From Anaerolineae bacterium (lineage in GTDB: Bacteria > Chloroflexota > Anaerolineae > Aggregatilineales > Phototrophicaceae), in assembly GCA_016789005.1 (NCBI GenBank), contig JAEURA010000054.1:1-43143 (forward strand): a stretch of 43,143 bases of DNA, given 5' to 3'. Every line of letters begins with the position of its first letter. Positions within the stretch are counted from its first letter, which is position 1. Under the pieces are notes generated by a model that saw only the letters and a list, made by a program, of their open reading frames with translations, was not told the DNA's origin and made no database searches. The position numbers were made by a program, and so were the translations under genes. This document shows positions 18,229 to 26,600 of this stretch, piece by piece.

Positions 18229-18687
18229 ATGATGACCCTGACGCCCTTACGGCAAGAGATCCTCGATCGACTCAACCGAACGGTTCTGGAATCCGCCGCC
18301 TATTTCGGCTCTGCTGACGAGACTTTGTTCGACGGTCACCAAAGCGCCCACGCAGTTCTCTCTCAACTAGTGTTCTGGCATAAGCAGTATATTGCGACGC
18401 TGCGCGCCCTGCTGAACGGCGAGGAGCCGTCTCTGCCCGTCGGCAGCTTCGCGCAGATCAACCAGCGCGCCCGGCGCGAATATGCTTCTTTTGGCATGGT
18501 CATGCTCGCCTACGAGTTTTCCTGCGCTCATCGCACCCTGATGGAGCTGCTGGGTGAGCTGCCAGACTGGTCGGTCGAGTTTCCAATCAAGCGGGATGGC
18601 GATCATCTGGACATCGCCGAGCGCGTGGAGGAGATCGAGGGGCATATTCACCGGCACGTCCAGCGGTTTAGGGCGGCAGAGCGATAG
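18229..18687 (+). CDS. DinB/ClbS-like four-helix protein
   Basis: A 152-residue all-helical protein resembling the DinB/YfiT and ClbS/DfsB families. Histidines suited to a metal site occur in the second helix (DGHQSAHAVLSQLVFWHKQY: H37, H41, H51) and in the C-terminal GHIHRHVQRF. Family members use a metal-bound thiol or water for thiol transfer or hydrolysis, but many have no known substrate. AAAGGA precedes the double ATG; the first ATG is taken. The hypB gene starts 94 bases downstream on the same strand, separated by a GC-rich hairpin. Confidence 0.7.
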   Translation: MMTLTPLRQEILDRLNRTVLESAAYFGSADETLFDGHQSAHAVLSQLVFWHKQYIATLRALLNGEEPSLPVGSFAQINQRARREYASFGMVMLAYEFSCAHRTLMELLGELPDWSVEFPIKRDGDHLDIAERVEEIEGHIHRHVQRFRAAER

Positions 18688-18712
18688 CCTTGACGCCGGC
18701 ACGGCATTCGTC

Positions 18713-18734
18713 GGGGCGCGGTGTGTCGCGCCCC
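18713..18734. repeat. GC-rich hairpin between DinB-like gene and hypB
   Basis: GGGGCGCG and CGCGCCCC form a perfect 8-bp stem around GTGTGT. There is no T-run. The same GGGGCGCG/CGCGCCC unit occurs in the element at 23.1 kb, so it may belong to a dispersed palindrome family or act as an attenuating hairpin. Confidence 0.45.
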
Positions 18735-18781
18735 TGAAAAACAGCACGAGACTATTCACGTCGAGTGATTGAGGAACTCTG

Positions 18782-19462
18782 ATGCAGCCAAGATTGCTTG
18801 AGATTCGCAAAGGCGTTCTGGACAAGAACGATCAGCTGGCGCGACGGCTGCGCGACCGTTTCAGCAGCGCGCATACCCTCGCCATCAACCTGGTTTCCAG
18901 CCCCGGCAGCGGCAAAACCCTCCTGCTGGAAAAGACGCTCGCCTCGCTGCGCAGCACCGGTTATCGGGCGGCGGCACTCGTCGGTGACCTGCAAACCGAC
19001 AACGATGCGAAGCGTCTGGCGGCGTCCGGCGTACCGGTGCGACAGATCACCACCGCCGGCAACTGCCACCTGGAAGCCCAGATGATCGAGGATCACCTCG
19101 AAGGCTGGACGCTGAACGACCTTGATTTCCTATTCATCGAAAATGTCGGCAATCTGGTCTGCCCCTCCAGCTATGACCTGGGGGAACACCTGCGCGTCGT
19201 CATCCTCTCCGTGACGGAAGGCGAGGACAAGCCGTTGAAGTACCCGCCGATCTTCCACTCGTCCGATCTGGCGATCATCACCAAGATCGATCTCGCCGAA
19301 GCCGTCGAGTTCAACCGGGCGGCGGCGCTGGCGAACATCCGCGCCGTGCGACCGGAGATGCCGATCCTGGAAGTCTCCGCCAAGACGGGCGTGGGCATGG
19401 CGGAATGGCTGCGCTTCCTGCTGGTGCAGCGCGCGGCTGCCCTGATGGCGATTGAGAATTAG
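18782..19462 (+). CDS. hypB: HypB-family nickel GTPase (hydrogenase maturation)
   Basis: HypB loads nickel into [NiFe] hydrogenase with GTP hydrolysis. The 226-residue protein has Walker A SSPGSGKT (39-46), GDLQTDND (68-75), FIENVGNLVCPSS (118-130) and TKID. The G-domain nickel/zinc site is present as C95-H96 and C127; this C to C spacing of 32 equals E. coli HypB C166/H167/C198. The N-terminal CxxCGC high-affinity site is absent, as in many HypB proteins. A GAGGAA site precedes the ATG. No hypA, hypC-F or hydrogenase gene is in the window, so it is an orphan here. It could serve hydrogenases elsewhere or another nickel enzyme. Confidence 0.92.
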   Translation: MQPRLLEIRKGVLDKNDQLARRLRDRFSSAHTLAINLVSSPGSGKTLLLEKTLASLRSTGYRAAALVGDLQTDNDAKRLAASGVPVRQITTAGNCHLEAQMIEDHLEGWTLNDLDFLFIENVGNLVCPSSYDLGEHLRVVILSVTEGEDKPLKYPPIFHSSDLAIITKIDLAEAVEFNRAAALANIRAVRPEMPILEVSAKTGVGMAEWLRFLLVQRAAALMAIEN

Positions 19463-19506
19463 GCGCGACCGGCGCAAATGCGCCCGGACAGCAGCATACG
19501 GGGCTA

Positions 19507-19535
19507 CAGGGGGCGATCCGGCGGATTGCCCCCTG
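19507..19535. terminator. Bidirectional hairpin between convergent hypB and EEP genes
   Basis: CAGGGGGC (19507-19514) pairs with GCCCCCTG (19528-19535), and an inner ATCCG/CGGAT pairing extends the stem. It lies in the 81-base gap between convergent stops. It lacks T-runs but is well placed for a shared terminator. Confidence 0.55.
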
Positions 19536-19543
19536 CTGTCACA

Positions 19544-20578
19544 TCATGGCGTCTCGACGCACACCCATTCGGTCAGCAGCGGATAATGATCCGACCCGCC
19601 AGAATCCCCGATCACCCTGGCAGCCGAAGCCTGCCAGCAGTCTCCGCGATAGAACACGTAGTCGATGCGGATGATCGGCGGCAGGCGCAAGCCAAACCGC
19701 ATCATATTGGGAAAGGTCGGTCCCAGGCTGAACCCGGCGGCGGCATAGGCATCGGAAAAGCCGGCGGCGCGCACTCGCGCGTAATCATCGGTCTGATCGG
19801 TGGCGTTGAAATCGCCCGCCACGAATACCCGCTCGCCGCGAAACGCCTCGGCGTCCGCCAGAAGCACGCCGATCTCGGCGCTGCGCACAGACGAGTCAAA
19901 ATCGCCCAGGGTGCGCGGCGGCACAGGATGGGCGTTGTAGAAAACGATCTGCCCTCCGTCGTCCAGCGTCAGCCGAACGCGCTGGCTGCCCAGGATGATC
20001 GCGTCGAAATAGTGCGCCTCGGAAAGCGGGAATTTGCTCAGGATGCCCATGCCGCGCGCGAAGTCGTCGGTGGGGCGCAGAACTCGGTACGGATAGAGGT
20101 CGCCGAGCGCCGCGTCGAACGCCCGACTCGCCGGGGTCAGCAGTTCTTGCAGCGCCACCACATCGGCGTTCGCCTCGCGGATGATGGTGATCATCGGGTC
20201 GAAATCGTCGAGCCTGGACTGAAGGTTGTAGGTCAGCACGGTTAGCCGATCCGCCGACTCGCCGCCGCTGAAAGCGCGCAGCGCTGGGGGCACGAAGCGT
20301 CCGCCGTAGCCGATGAGGAAGAACGCCGCTCCCGGCAGCAGCAGCCCGGCGGCTCCCCAGCGCCGACCCGCCAGCATCGCGACCAGCAGGATCGGCGCGG
20401 GGAGGAGGAACGCCGGCATCAGGCTGCTGCCCAGTGCCACCGGGTCGAACGCCTCGCCGGCGATCAGGCGCAGTCCAAAGTAGAGCAGGGTGATGATGGC
20501 ATACGCACCGGAGGCAGTCGTCAGCCCGCCGCCGATCAGCCGTCCAAAACGTCGGGAGCCTCTCTGGTTTTCGCTCAA
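19544..20578 (-). CDS. Membrane-anchored endonuclease/exonuclease/phosphatase (EEP) family protein
   Basis: A 344-residue protein with three hydrophobic helices in the first 110 residues, then an EEP domain predicted outside the membrane: LTVLTYNLQSRLDDFDPM, ALQELLT (metal-binding Glu), FYNAHPVPP, VFVAGDFNATDQTDDY and a final GGSDHYPLLTEW (catalytic Asp-His). Such proteins act on phosphodiesters of lipids, nucleic acids or sugars; the substrate is unknown. TTG 20578 is chosen as start because GGAAAGAG lies seven bases upstream; both lie inside duplicated block A. A longer frame to 20680 exists but would run through the shared regulatory block. Confidence 0.82.
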   Translation of the reverse strand: MSENQRGSRRFGRLIGGGLTTASGAYAIITLLYFGLRLIAGEAFDPVALGSSLMPAFLLPAPILLVAMLAGRRWGAAGLLLPGAAFFLIGYGGRFVPPALRAFSGGESADRLTVLTYNLQSRLDDFDPMITIIREANADVVALQELLTPASRAFDAALGDLYPYRVLRPTDDFARGMGILSKFPLSEAHYFDAIILGSQRVRLTLDDGGQIVFYNAHPVPPRTLGDFDSSVRSAEIGVLLADAEAFRGERVFVAGDFNATDQTDDYARVRAAGFSDAYAAAGFSLGPTFPNMMRFGLRLPPIIRIDYVFYRGDCWQASAARVIGDSGGSDHYPLLTEWVCVETP

Positions 20579-20703
20579 AACCGATCTCTTTCCAGGGCGC
20601 GCCGCCGAGCCGGGGCAACGCGCGCAAAATGAAGTATGGATCGATCTGGATATACAGCGGCAGGGTCGAGAAACCCTCATGAAACGAAGATCTGAGGCGG
20701 GTT
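20550..20703 (+). repeat. Diverged direct repeat, copy A: divergent promoter region with a vestigial start
   Basis: About 155 bases here align collinearly with 23461-23612 at roughly three quarters identity by eye. Conserved parts are the SD plus TTG start of the EEP gene (minus strand), the core GATCTGGATATA-AGCGGCAG, and an ATG (20679) followed by codons like those of the MFS fusion gene. In copy A that plus-strand frame reads MKRRSEAG and stops at TAG. In copy B the plus-strand gene is intact and the EEP start is vestigial. Confidence 0.7.
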
Positions 20704-20745
20704 AGCTACTGGCGCGATCTTCGGTATGTGTCCCGGTCCTCCTTC
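20679..20745 (+). pseudogene. Vestige of an MFS gene start
   Basis: The frame ATG-AAA-CGA-AGA followed by GAG-GCG-GGT matches the first codons of the MFS gene at 23593 (MRRTSQAG) but meets TAG at codon 9. The following bases (for example GTCCCGGTCCTCCTT) still resemble the MFS codons for PVFLG with small indels. It is a stub, not a working gene. The rest of the gap to 20801 shows nothing else. Confidence 0.4.
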
Positions 20746-20801
20746 GGCGACGCCGTCGAGATGGACGCTGCCGCACAGATCGTCAGAACAGCCCTGGCGG
20801 C

Positions 20802-23102
20802 TTAGTCTCTGGTCCGAGGCGGCGCCGCCCTGGTGCGGGACCGCATGCGCCGACGCAGCGGATAGACCGTGGCGAAGTACTGAGGTCGGAGGTGTTCCGC
20901 CGGCTTCGCCTCTGTGAACGGCAGCACCGGCGAGGAGTCACTGAGCGACCGCCAGTATGGCGGCGTGCGGCGGCGAGGAATCAGGCGCTCGGCGCGCAGC
21001 ATGTACAGGGCAATCATCAGCGCGCTCGCCAGGGTGATGGCGGCGCCGACTTTGAGCAGCGGCGGATCATAGCGAAACTCGATGTGCGCCGGCTCGCTGC
21101 CAGAAGACAGCACCACGCCGAGAAGCTGTCCGAACGATTCCAGCCGGGCGGGTTGACCATCGATCGTGACGCGCCAGCCGCGCCAAGCCAGCTCACTGAC
21201 GACCACGACCACCGCCTCGTCGGTCAGCGGCTGGACGGTCAGCCGGATCACATCGTTGTCATGCTGCACGTGCGGCAAAGCAATCACATCCCCAGCTGTC
21301 AGTCCGCGCGTCTGCACTGAAGGGAGAGGATCTTCCGGCGGGACGTGCGTGATTGCCGCTGCCACCGGCATGGCAAAGGCATAGGGCAAAGCGTCGCGGT
21401 ATTCCATCAGACACGGCACGCCGGGCCGGAATTCCGGGCTTCCGGGAATGACTCGGTAGCCGCGTTCCCGCCAGTAGGCGCGATCGGCAACCTCCCAGGC
21501 GATTAGGAAGCGCGAGTAGTGGTTGCGCAGGTCGAAAGGGTAAACCGTCGGGGTCATACCCGAGGGGATGAAGCTCATGTTGCGATGGCTGAAGCGCACC
21601 TTTTCGCGAACGAACGCCGTCAGCACATAGGAGTCGCGCACATGAACAGTCTGCATAGGCTCCGGGTAATGCGCTCGAAGCCAGACCACGCAGTCCTCGA
21701 TCGCTCCACCGTCACGACGAACCTGAGTGTGGCGCGCATAGTTCTCCAACGGATCGACCGTAGCGAAGACGCCCATGCCGATGATGGCTGCGCCAACCAC
21801 TCCGAAAAATGGCGTGGGAGTCAGCCTGCCCCGGTCGTCGAGCAGGATCGCCCGCCACAGGCTGTCGAAGCGCAGGGCGACAATCACCGCCAGCGACAGC
21901 GAGACCACGGTCAGAAGCCGGGACAGCACCCGCCACTGGCCAATCCCCGGCAGATTGGCATTAGCCCAGCGCATAATCGGGTTGGTGCCATTTCCCCAGA
22001 AGAGGAAGAAGATTCCGAGAAGGAACATCACAATCAGCACGCGCCACGCCAGGTCAGGCAGCGCTGGTCGCGAAAAGGCGCGCAGAAAAGGCGGAAACAA
22101 GACAAACAGGGCGAAGATCAACCAGAGCGGAACCGTGTAGAGATCGTAGTTCTCGCTCCAGGTCAAATCCGAAAACAGCCGCTCGGGGGTGAACAACTGC
22201 GCCACAATGCTGGTGACGGGTTCGTACACCGCGTCCGCATCCTCATTGGGATGTCCCTCAATCGCGCTGTAGTTGGCGGCTACCGGTATCGACGTGACCG
22301 ATGACAGCAGCCCTGCCAGGACCAGCCCCAGAATGTAGCGCCGGATCAGGGGAACATCGATCGCGATGCCGAGCCGGCTGCCGCGCAGGCGTCGAATCGA
22401 GAATGCCAAAGCCAATGCCCCGGTGAGGATCACGGCGGGAAGCGAATAGTACAGCACGCCTCCGAAATACAGCAGCACAATAGCCAGCGCCAGGAGCACG
22501 ACCGGCGTGCGGCTGTGGCGGTAGCGCGCTACTGCCACAGCCGCCGCCACGGTCCAGGGCAGATAAGCCTGAGTGAGTCCGAGCTGAAAGTAGCCGTTGC
22601 CGGCAACACTCGGCATGCTGCCCCTGGCAAGCATGATCGCCCCCAGGAACAGGCGGGCCGGTAAACTGAACCCCATCACCCTGCCGATCGCCCATCCACC
22701 GATGCCGGCCAGGATGGCATGCACGATCACGATATAGCGCACGCCGACCTGCGGTCCGAAGATTAACACGGGAAGGGTGTTGAAGGGATTAAAGAAGGAA
22801 GCGACCGGGCTGTCGATAGAGGTCTGGCCCTGTCCCATGTACGGCAGCCACCAGGGGATGCGCCCTGTTTCGTTCAAATGACGCATGAAGTGGTTGATGT
22901 CGATGGTCAGCCACTCGATTTCATTGCCGGCTTGAACGAGAGTCGGATCGGGATTGGCATAGTACCGCGTTGCGTAGACCGCGAGTAAGCCAATCAGGAC
23001 AATTTCCAGGATATGCAGGACCAGCGTTGATTTCGTCGCTGCCGGCGTGTGAGCAGAAGGGTCAGGCACTGCCATCTCTGTGATCAACGTCCCGTGAACC
23101 AT
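20802..23102 (-). CDS. Large multi-TM membrane protein, YfhO-like
   Basis: A 766-residue protein with about a dozen transmembrane helices between residues 25 and 480, then a soluble domain and a last helix at about 705-725. The front part (GNEIEWLTIDINHFMRHLN, then GQGQTSIDSPVASFFNPFN) resembles the first periplasmic loop of YfhO/GT-C glycosyltransferase-like proteins. The closing ELAWRGWRVTIDGQPAR and HIEFRYDPPLLKVGAAIT is typical of YfhO C-termini. Such proteins are linked to glycosylation of lipids or lipoteichoic acids. An alternative ATG at 23075 is possible; neither start has a good ribosome site. An inverted-repeat element ends six bases upstream of the first start, so the promoter must lie in or beyond it. 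Confidence 0.75.
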   Translation of the reverse strand: MVHGTLITEMAVPDPSAHTPAATKSTLVLHILEIVLIGLLAVYATRYYANPDPTLVQAGNEIEWLTIDINHFMRHLNETGRIPWWLPYMGQGQTSIDSPVASFFNPFNTLPVLIFGPQVGVRYIVIVHAILAGIGGWAIGRVMGFSLPARLFLGAIMLARGSMPSVAGNGYFQLGLTQAYLPWTVAAAVAVARYRHSRTPVVLLALAIVLLYFGGVLYYSLPAVILTGALALAFSIRRLRGSRLGIAIDVPLIRRYILGLVLAGLLSSVTSIPVAANYSAIEGHPNEDADAVYEPVTSIVAQLFTPERLFSDLTWSENYDLYTVPLWLIFALFVLFPPFLRAFSRPALPDLAWRVLIVMFLLGIFFLFWGNGTNPIMRWANANLPGIGQWRVLSRLLTVVSLSLAVIVALRFDSLWRAILLDDRGRLTPTPFFGVVGAAIIGMGVFATVDPLENYARHTQVRRDGGAIEDCVVWLRAHYPEPMQTVHVRDSYVLTAFVREKVRFSHRNMSFIPSGMTPTVYPFDLRNHYSRFLIAWEVADRAYWRERGYRVIPGSPEFRPGVPCLMEYRDALPYAFAMPVAAAITHVPPEDPLPSVQTRGLTAGDVIALPHVQHDNDVIRLTVQPLTDEAVVVVVSELAWRGWRVTIDGQPARLESFGQLLGVVLSSGSEPAHIEFRYDPPLLKVGAAITLASALMIALYMLRAERLIPRRRTPPYWRSLSDSSPVLPFTEAKPAEHLRPQYFATVYPLRRRMRSRTRAAPPRTRD

Positions 23103-23107
23103 ACGTG

Positions 23108-23242
23108 AGAGGGTGTTTGAAAATTGCCCTTGGTAGGGGCGCGTCGCGACGCGCCCGTCGTAACCGTGACGATTTTTCAGGCAGTGCGGGCGGCTCGCGA
23201 GCCGCCCCTACGAGAGCGTTGATGAATTATCAAATACGCTCT
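23108..23242. repeat. TIR-bounded miniature element with two perfect 20-base palindromes
   Basis: The ends GAGGGTGTTTGAAAATTG (23109-23126) and the reverse complement of 23224-23241 (GAGCGTATTTGATAATTC) match at 14 of 18 positions. Inside are two perfect 20-base palindromes at 23137-23156 (centre GTCGCGAC) and 23188-23207 (centre CTCGCGAG), both starting from a GTAGGGGCG-like unit in opposite orientations. There is no coding content. The same TIR type bounds the element at 33722. Confidence 0.6.
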
Positions 23243-23415
23243 GAGCTCGACTTTGCACATCTTCATTCGATCCTGTCCGCCTGGGTAAGACCCTTGCGTT
23301 GAGTTTTCGCGGATCGTTGTGAAAGGACAATGTTCGAAAACCCTGATAGCTTTTGACAGCTTTTTCTTCGCTGTGGGAATGAATGTACCGTTGCGATGTG
23401 CAAAGTCGAACTGAG
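23241..23415. repeat. Second TIR-bounded element, abutting the first
   Basis: The left end 23241-23261 and right end 23395-23415 are inverted repeats. A 15-base core, GATGTGCAAAGTCGA, is perfect and 19 of 21 bases match overall. The 130-base interior has no gene. It abuts the element at 23108-23242, so the 490-base stretch upstream of the MFS gene is almost entirely repeats. Confidence 0.55.
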
Positions 23416-23460
23416 ACAGTGTAACAGGATGGCAGTGGGTCGTCTACTTAATAGGGTGGG

Positions 23461-23612
23461 ACGCCGGAAACCTCTCCGATTTTCGCTCAAGACCAACCTC
23501 TTTCCAGGTCGCGCCGACACCAAACCGGGACGGCGCGCGTAGAATGGTGTGTAATTGATCTGGATATATAGCGGCAGGACTGGAAACACCTTATGAGACG
23601 AACATCGCAGGC
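23461..23612 (+). repeat. Diverged direct repeat, copy B: active MFS promoter region, vestigial EEP start
   Basis: Collinear with 20550-20703. On the minus strand it keeps GGAAAGAG and TTG (23490-23488) followed by LSENRRGFRR, matching LSENQRGSRR of the EEP gene, but no EEP domain follows. On the plus strand it carries the leader and ATG (23593) of the MFS fusion. The conserved GATCTGGATATATAGCGG core lies 21-38 bases before the ATG and may be the promoter or operator. Confidence 0.7.
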
Positions 23613-26600
23613 GGGCTGGTCACTGGTGGCGCTCCTCTGTATCCCGGTCTTCCTGGGCAGCCTCGACCTGCTGGTCGTCTCGGCATTCCTGCCCGATCTG
23701 CTGCGCGAGCTGGCGCTGCCGCTCGACGCTTCCGGTCAGGAAGCGGCGGCATGGCTGGTCAACGCCTATCTGATCGCCTATTCCGTCGCGCTGCTCGCCA
23801 TCGGACGCCTCTCCGACCTGACCGGCTGGCGCACGGCGCTGACGCTCTGCCTCGGTCTGTACTTCGCCGGCTCGCTGCTGGTGATCAACTATCCGGTCGT
23901 CGCCGGCGTCCTCAGCCCGCTCTATGGGCTGGTCGGCATCGCCCGCGACCCCGCGCACGCCAACCTGCACGCCATCATCCTCGCCCGCATCATCGCCGCC
24001 TTCGGCGCGGGCGCGCTGGCTTCGGTGGCGCTGTCGCTGGTCTCGCAGGTCTTCACCGCCGACCGGCGGGCGCTGGCGGTCGGGGTGATCGCCGCGATGG
24101 ATACCATCGGCTGGATGTTCGGCGGCTTCTGGGGTGGGGTGGTCATCCAGTTTTCCGACTGGCGCACGGTCTTCATCGTCAATCTGCCGCTCATCCTGGG
24201 CGCGCTCTTCCTGCTGCGGCGGCAGCTGCGCGGCATCGATCAGCGCCGGGCAGCGGGACGCTTCGACGCCGCCGGTTTCGCCCTGGCAGCCACCGCTCTG
24301 GTGGTGATCAACCTGGGCATCGCCCGCATCAACACCAACGCGGCGGGGGGGTTGGATGCTTCTGGTCTGTGGCTGCCCCTGCTGATCACGGCGCTTCTGA
24401 TCGCCGCCTTCGTCGTCGTCGAGAGTCGCCTGAAAGAACCTTTGATCCGGCTTTCGACTCTGCGCCGCCCCGATGTCCTGCCTGCCCACTTGATCAACAT
24501 CCTGCTCGGCGTGGTGCTGCTGATCATCCTGCTGCTGCTGCCGATCTTCACCAACGTGCGCGAGACGGGGAATCTGGGGCTGCTGGTCTTCTTCAGCCAG
24601 TTTACCGAACAAGGGCTGCGCGATGCAGCCCTGATTCAGGGAGGGTTGATCGCCGCCTTCGCCCTACCCCTGGCGGTCAGCAGCGTGCTCGGCGGCGGAC
24701 TGTACGAGCGTCTCGGCGGACGGCGCACGATCCTGCTGGGATTGATCGTCGCCGGAGTTGGCGCCGCCCTGTTCTGGGGAAGCATCTCGATGACCACCCC
24801 CTACGGCATCATCGCCCTGGCGGCGGCGGTGGGGGGCGCAGGCGTGGGGATCGCCTTCACACCGGTGATCGTCCTGCTGCTGGACGCCGCGCCAGATTCC
24901 GAACGCGGCGCGGCGGCGGCGCTGACGCTCAGCCTGCGCATGGTGGCGATGTCCGTCACGACTTCGTTCAGCACCGCTTACATCACGCAGCGCACGGTCG
25001 ATCTGGTGCGGGCGATGGAAAGCCCGAACTCCCTCCTCGACGCCCTCCCCCACAGCCAGTACGCCACCTCGCCTTTCGCTTCCAGCTACATCGCCGCCGT
25101 CAACAGCGCCATCCGCGAACTCTTCGCCGCCAGCCTCCTCCTGCTGGCGCTGGCGCTGCTGATCGGACGTTTCATCCGCCCGCCGGGATCGCGACAGGTC
25201 GTCATCGCTCAACCTCGCAAAACGCCAGTCGCGGCGGCGTTCCTGCTGGCGGCGGCGCTCCTCCCCGGCGCGTCCACGCCGGCAGCGGCGCAGGACACAA
25301 CCGCGCCCCTGGAGACGATTCAGGCAGAGGACTCGCTGGCGTACATCCGTGCTGCCGCCGCTTACATCCCGGCGCAGGTCGAATTCTTCGCCGCCGCCCG
25401 CACCGGCGCGGACGCCATCGCCGCGCTCGACGCTGTGCTGGCGCACGTCGCCGACCGTCTGGCGCTGAATGATCCTCTCAGCGTCGCCCGCCTGGTCGCC
25501 TCTCTCGGCGAGCGCAGCCCGGCGGCGACCCGTCTCAATCTGATCCTGCCCTTCATGGATTCGGCGGCGGTCGCCCTGCACCGCGCTGAGGGTTTCCTCG
25601 ATACCGCCCGCTTCGGCGATCAGGGCGAGGCGCTGTACGTCGTCGCCTTCTCGCGGGCGATGGAGGCGGTCAAGGCGGCTGCCCCGCTGCTGTTCAGCGG
25701 AGCGCAGCGCGACGACGCCGTCGGCTATGACCTCTACCGTTTCACTGCCGACTCGGCATTGGTCGCCCTCGGCGCAGACCATCTGATTTTCGCCCAGGGC
25801 GAGACCGACGCCCTACAGCCGGACCAGGTCCTGGGCGATGACGACCGATTCCGCGCCGCCCTCGCCGAGCTGCCGCGCGCCGACTACGGCGTCTTCGCCT
25901 ACGGCGCGGTCAGCGAGATGCTGCCGCTGGTGCGCGACCGGCTCTTCGCCGACCTGCTGGATTCGCTGGCGTTCGGCGCGCAGACCGACGTGGCGCTCGG
26001 CTTGGCAGCGGAGGCGTTGCCAGAAGGGCTGAACCTGTTCGCCGATGTCGTCCAGACCGCCGCGACGGCGAACCCGCTGCCGGTGATCCAGCCGTCATTC
26101 GCCCGCTACGCCCCGGCGGACGCTGCTTTCCTGGTGCAGAGCGCCAGCATCGGGGCGCTGATCCGCACCGCGGCGGCGCTGTACGCCTCGATCAGCGCCG
26201 TCGAGACCAGCGAAAGCACCCTGGCGCTGCTGGAAGGGTTTTCGCAGGAGGTGCTCAAGCTGTCGCTGGAACGCGATCTGCTGCCGGCGCTGACCAGCGA
26301 TTACCTGCTGGCGGTCGATTATCACGCAGTCGATCTGCTGAATGGCGCGTCGCCGGCGATCTACCCGGTCGAGTTCGCCGTCTTCATGGAGGCGGACAGC
26401 GCCGCCAGCGCCAGCCGCGTCAGCGAGTCGCTTTACGGCGCATCCCGCCTGTTCCTTCAGGATCGGCAGGACGCCGCCTTTCGTGAGTCCGACAGGAGCG
26501 TCCAGGTCGGCGCGCTGGATGTGATCTTCGGCGCTCAGGGTCGGGTGGCTTACTTCGGCACGCGGGCGTTCGCCCAGGAAGGGTTGTCAGGGCGTGCGCC

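Noticed and set aside
18713..18734. GC hairpin considered as a classical terminator before hypB
   Set aside because: No T-run follows and hypB lies just downstream on the same strand; kept only as a repeat or hairpin.
23263..23589. 108-codon minus-strand frame upstream of the MFS gene
   Set aside because: Only its LSENRRGFRR portion is meaningful, as a vestigial EEP start in repeat copy B; the rest has no resemblance to EEP.
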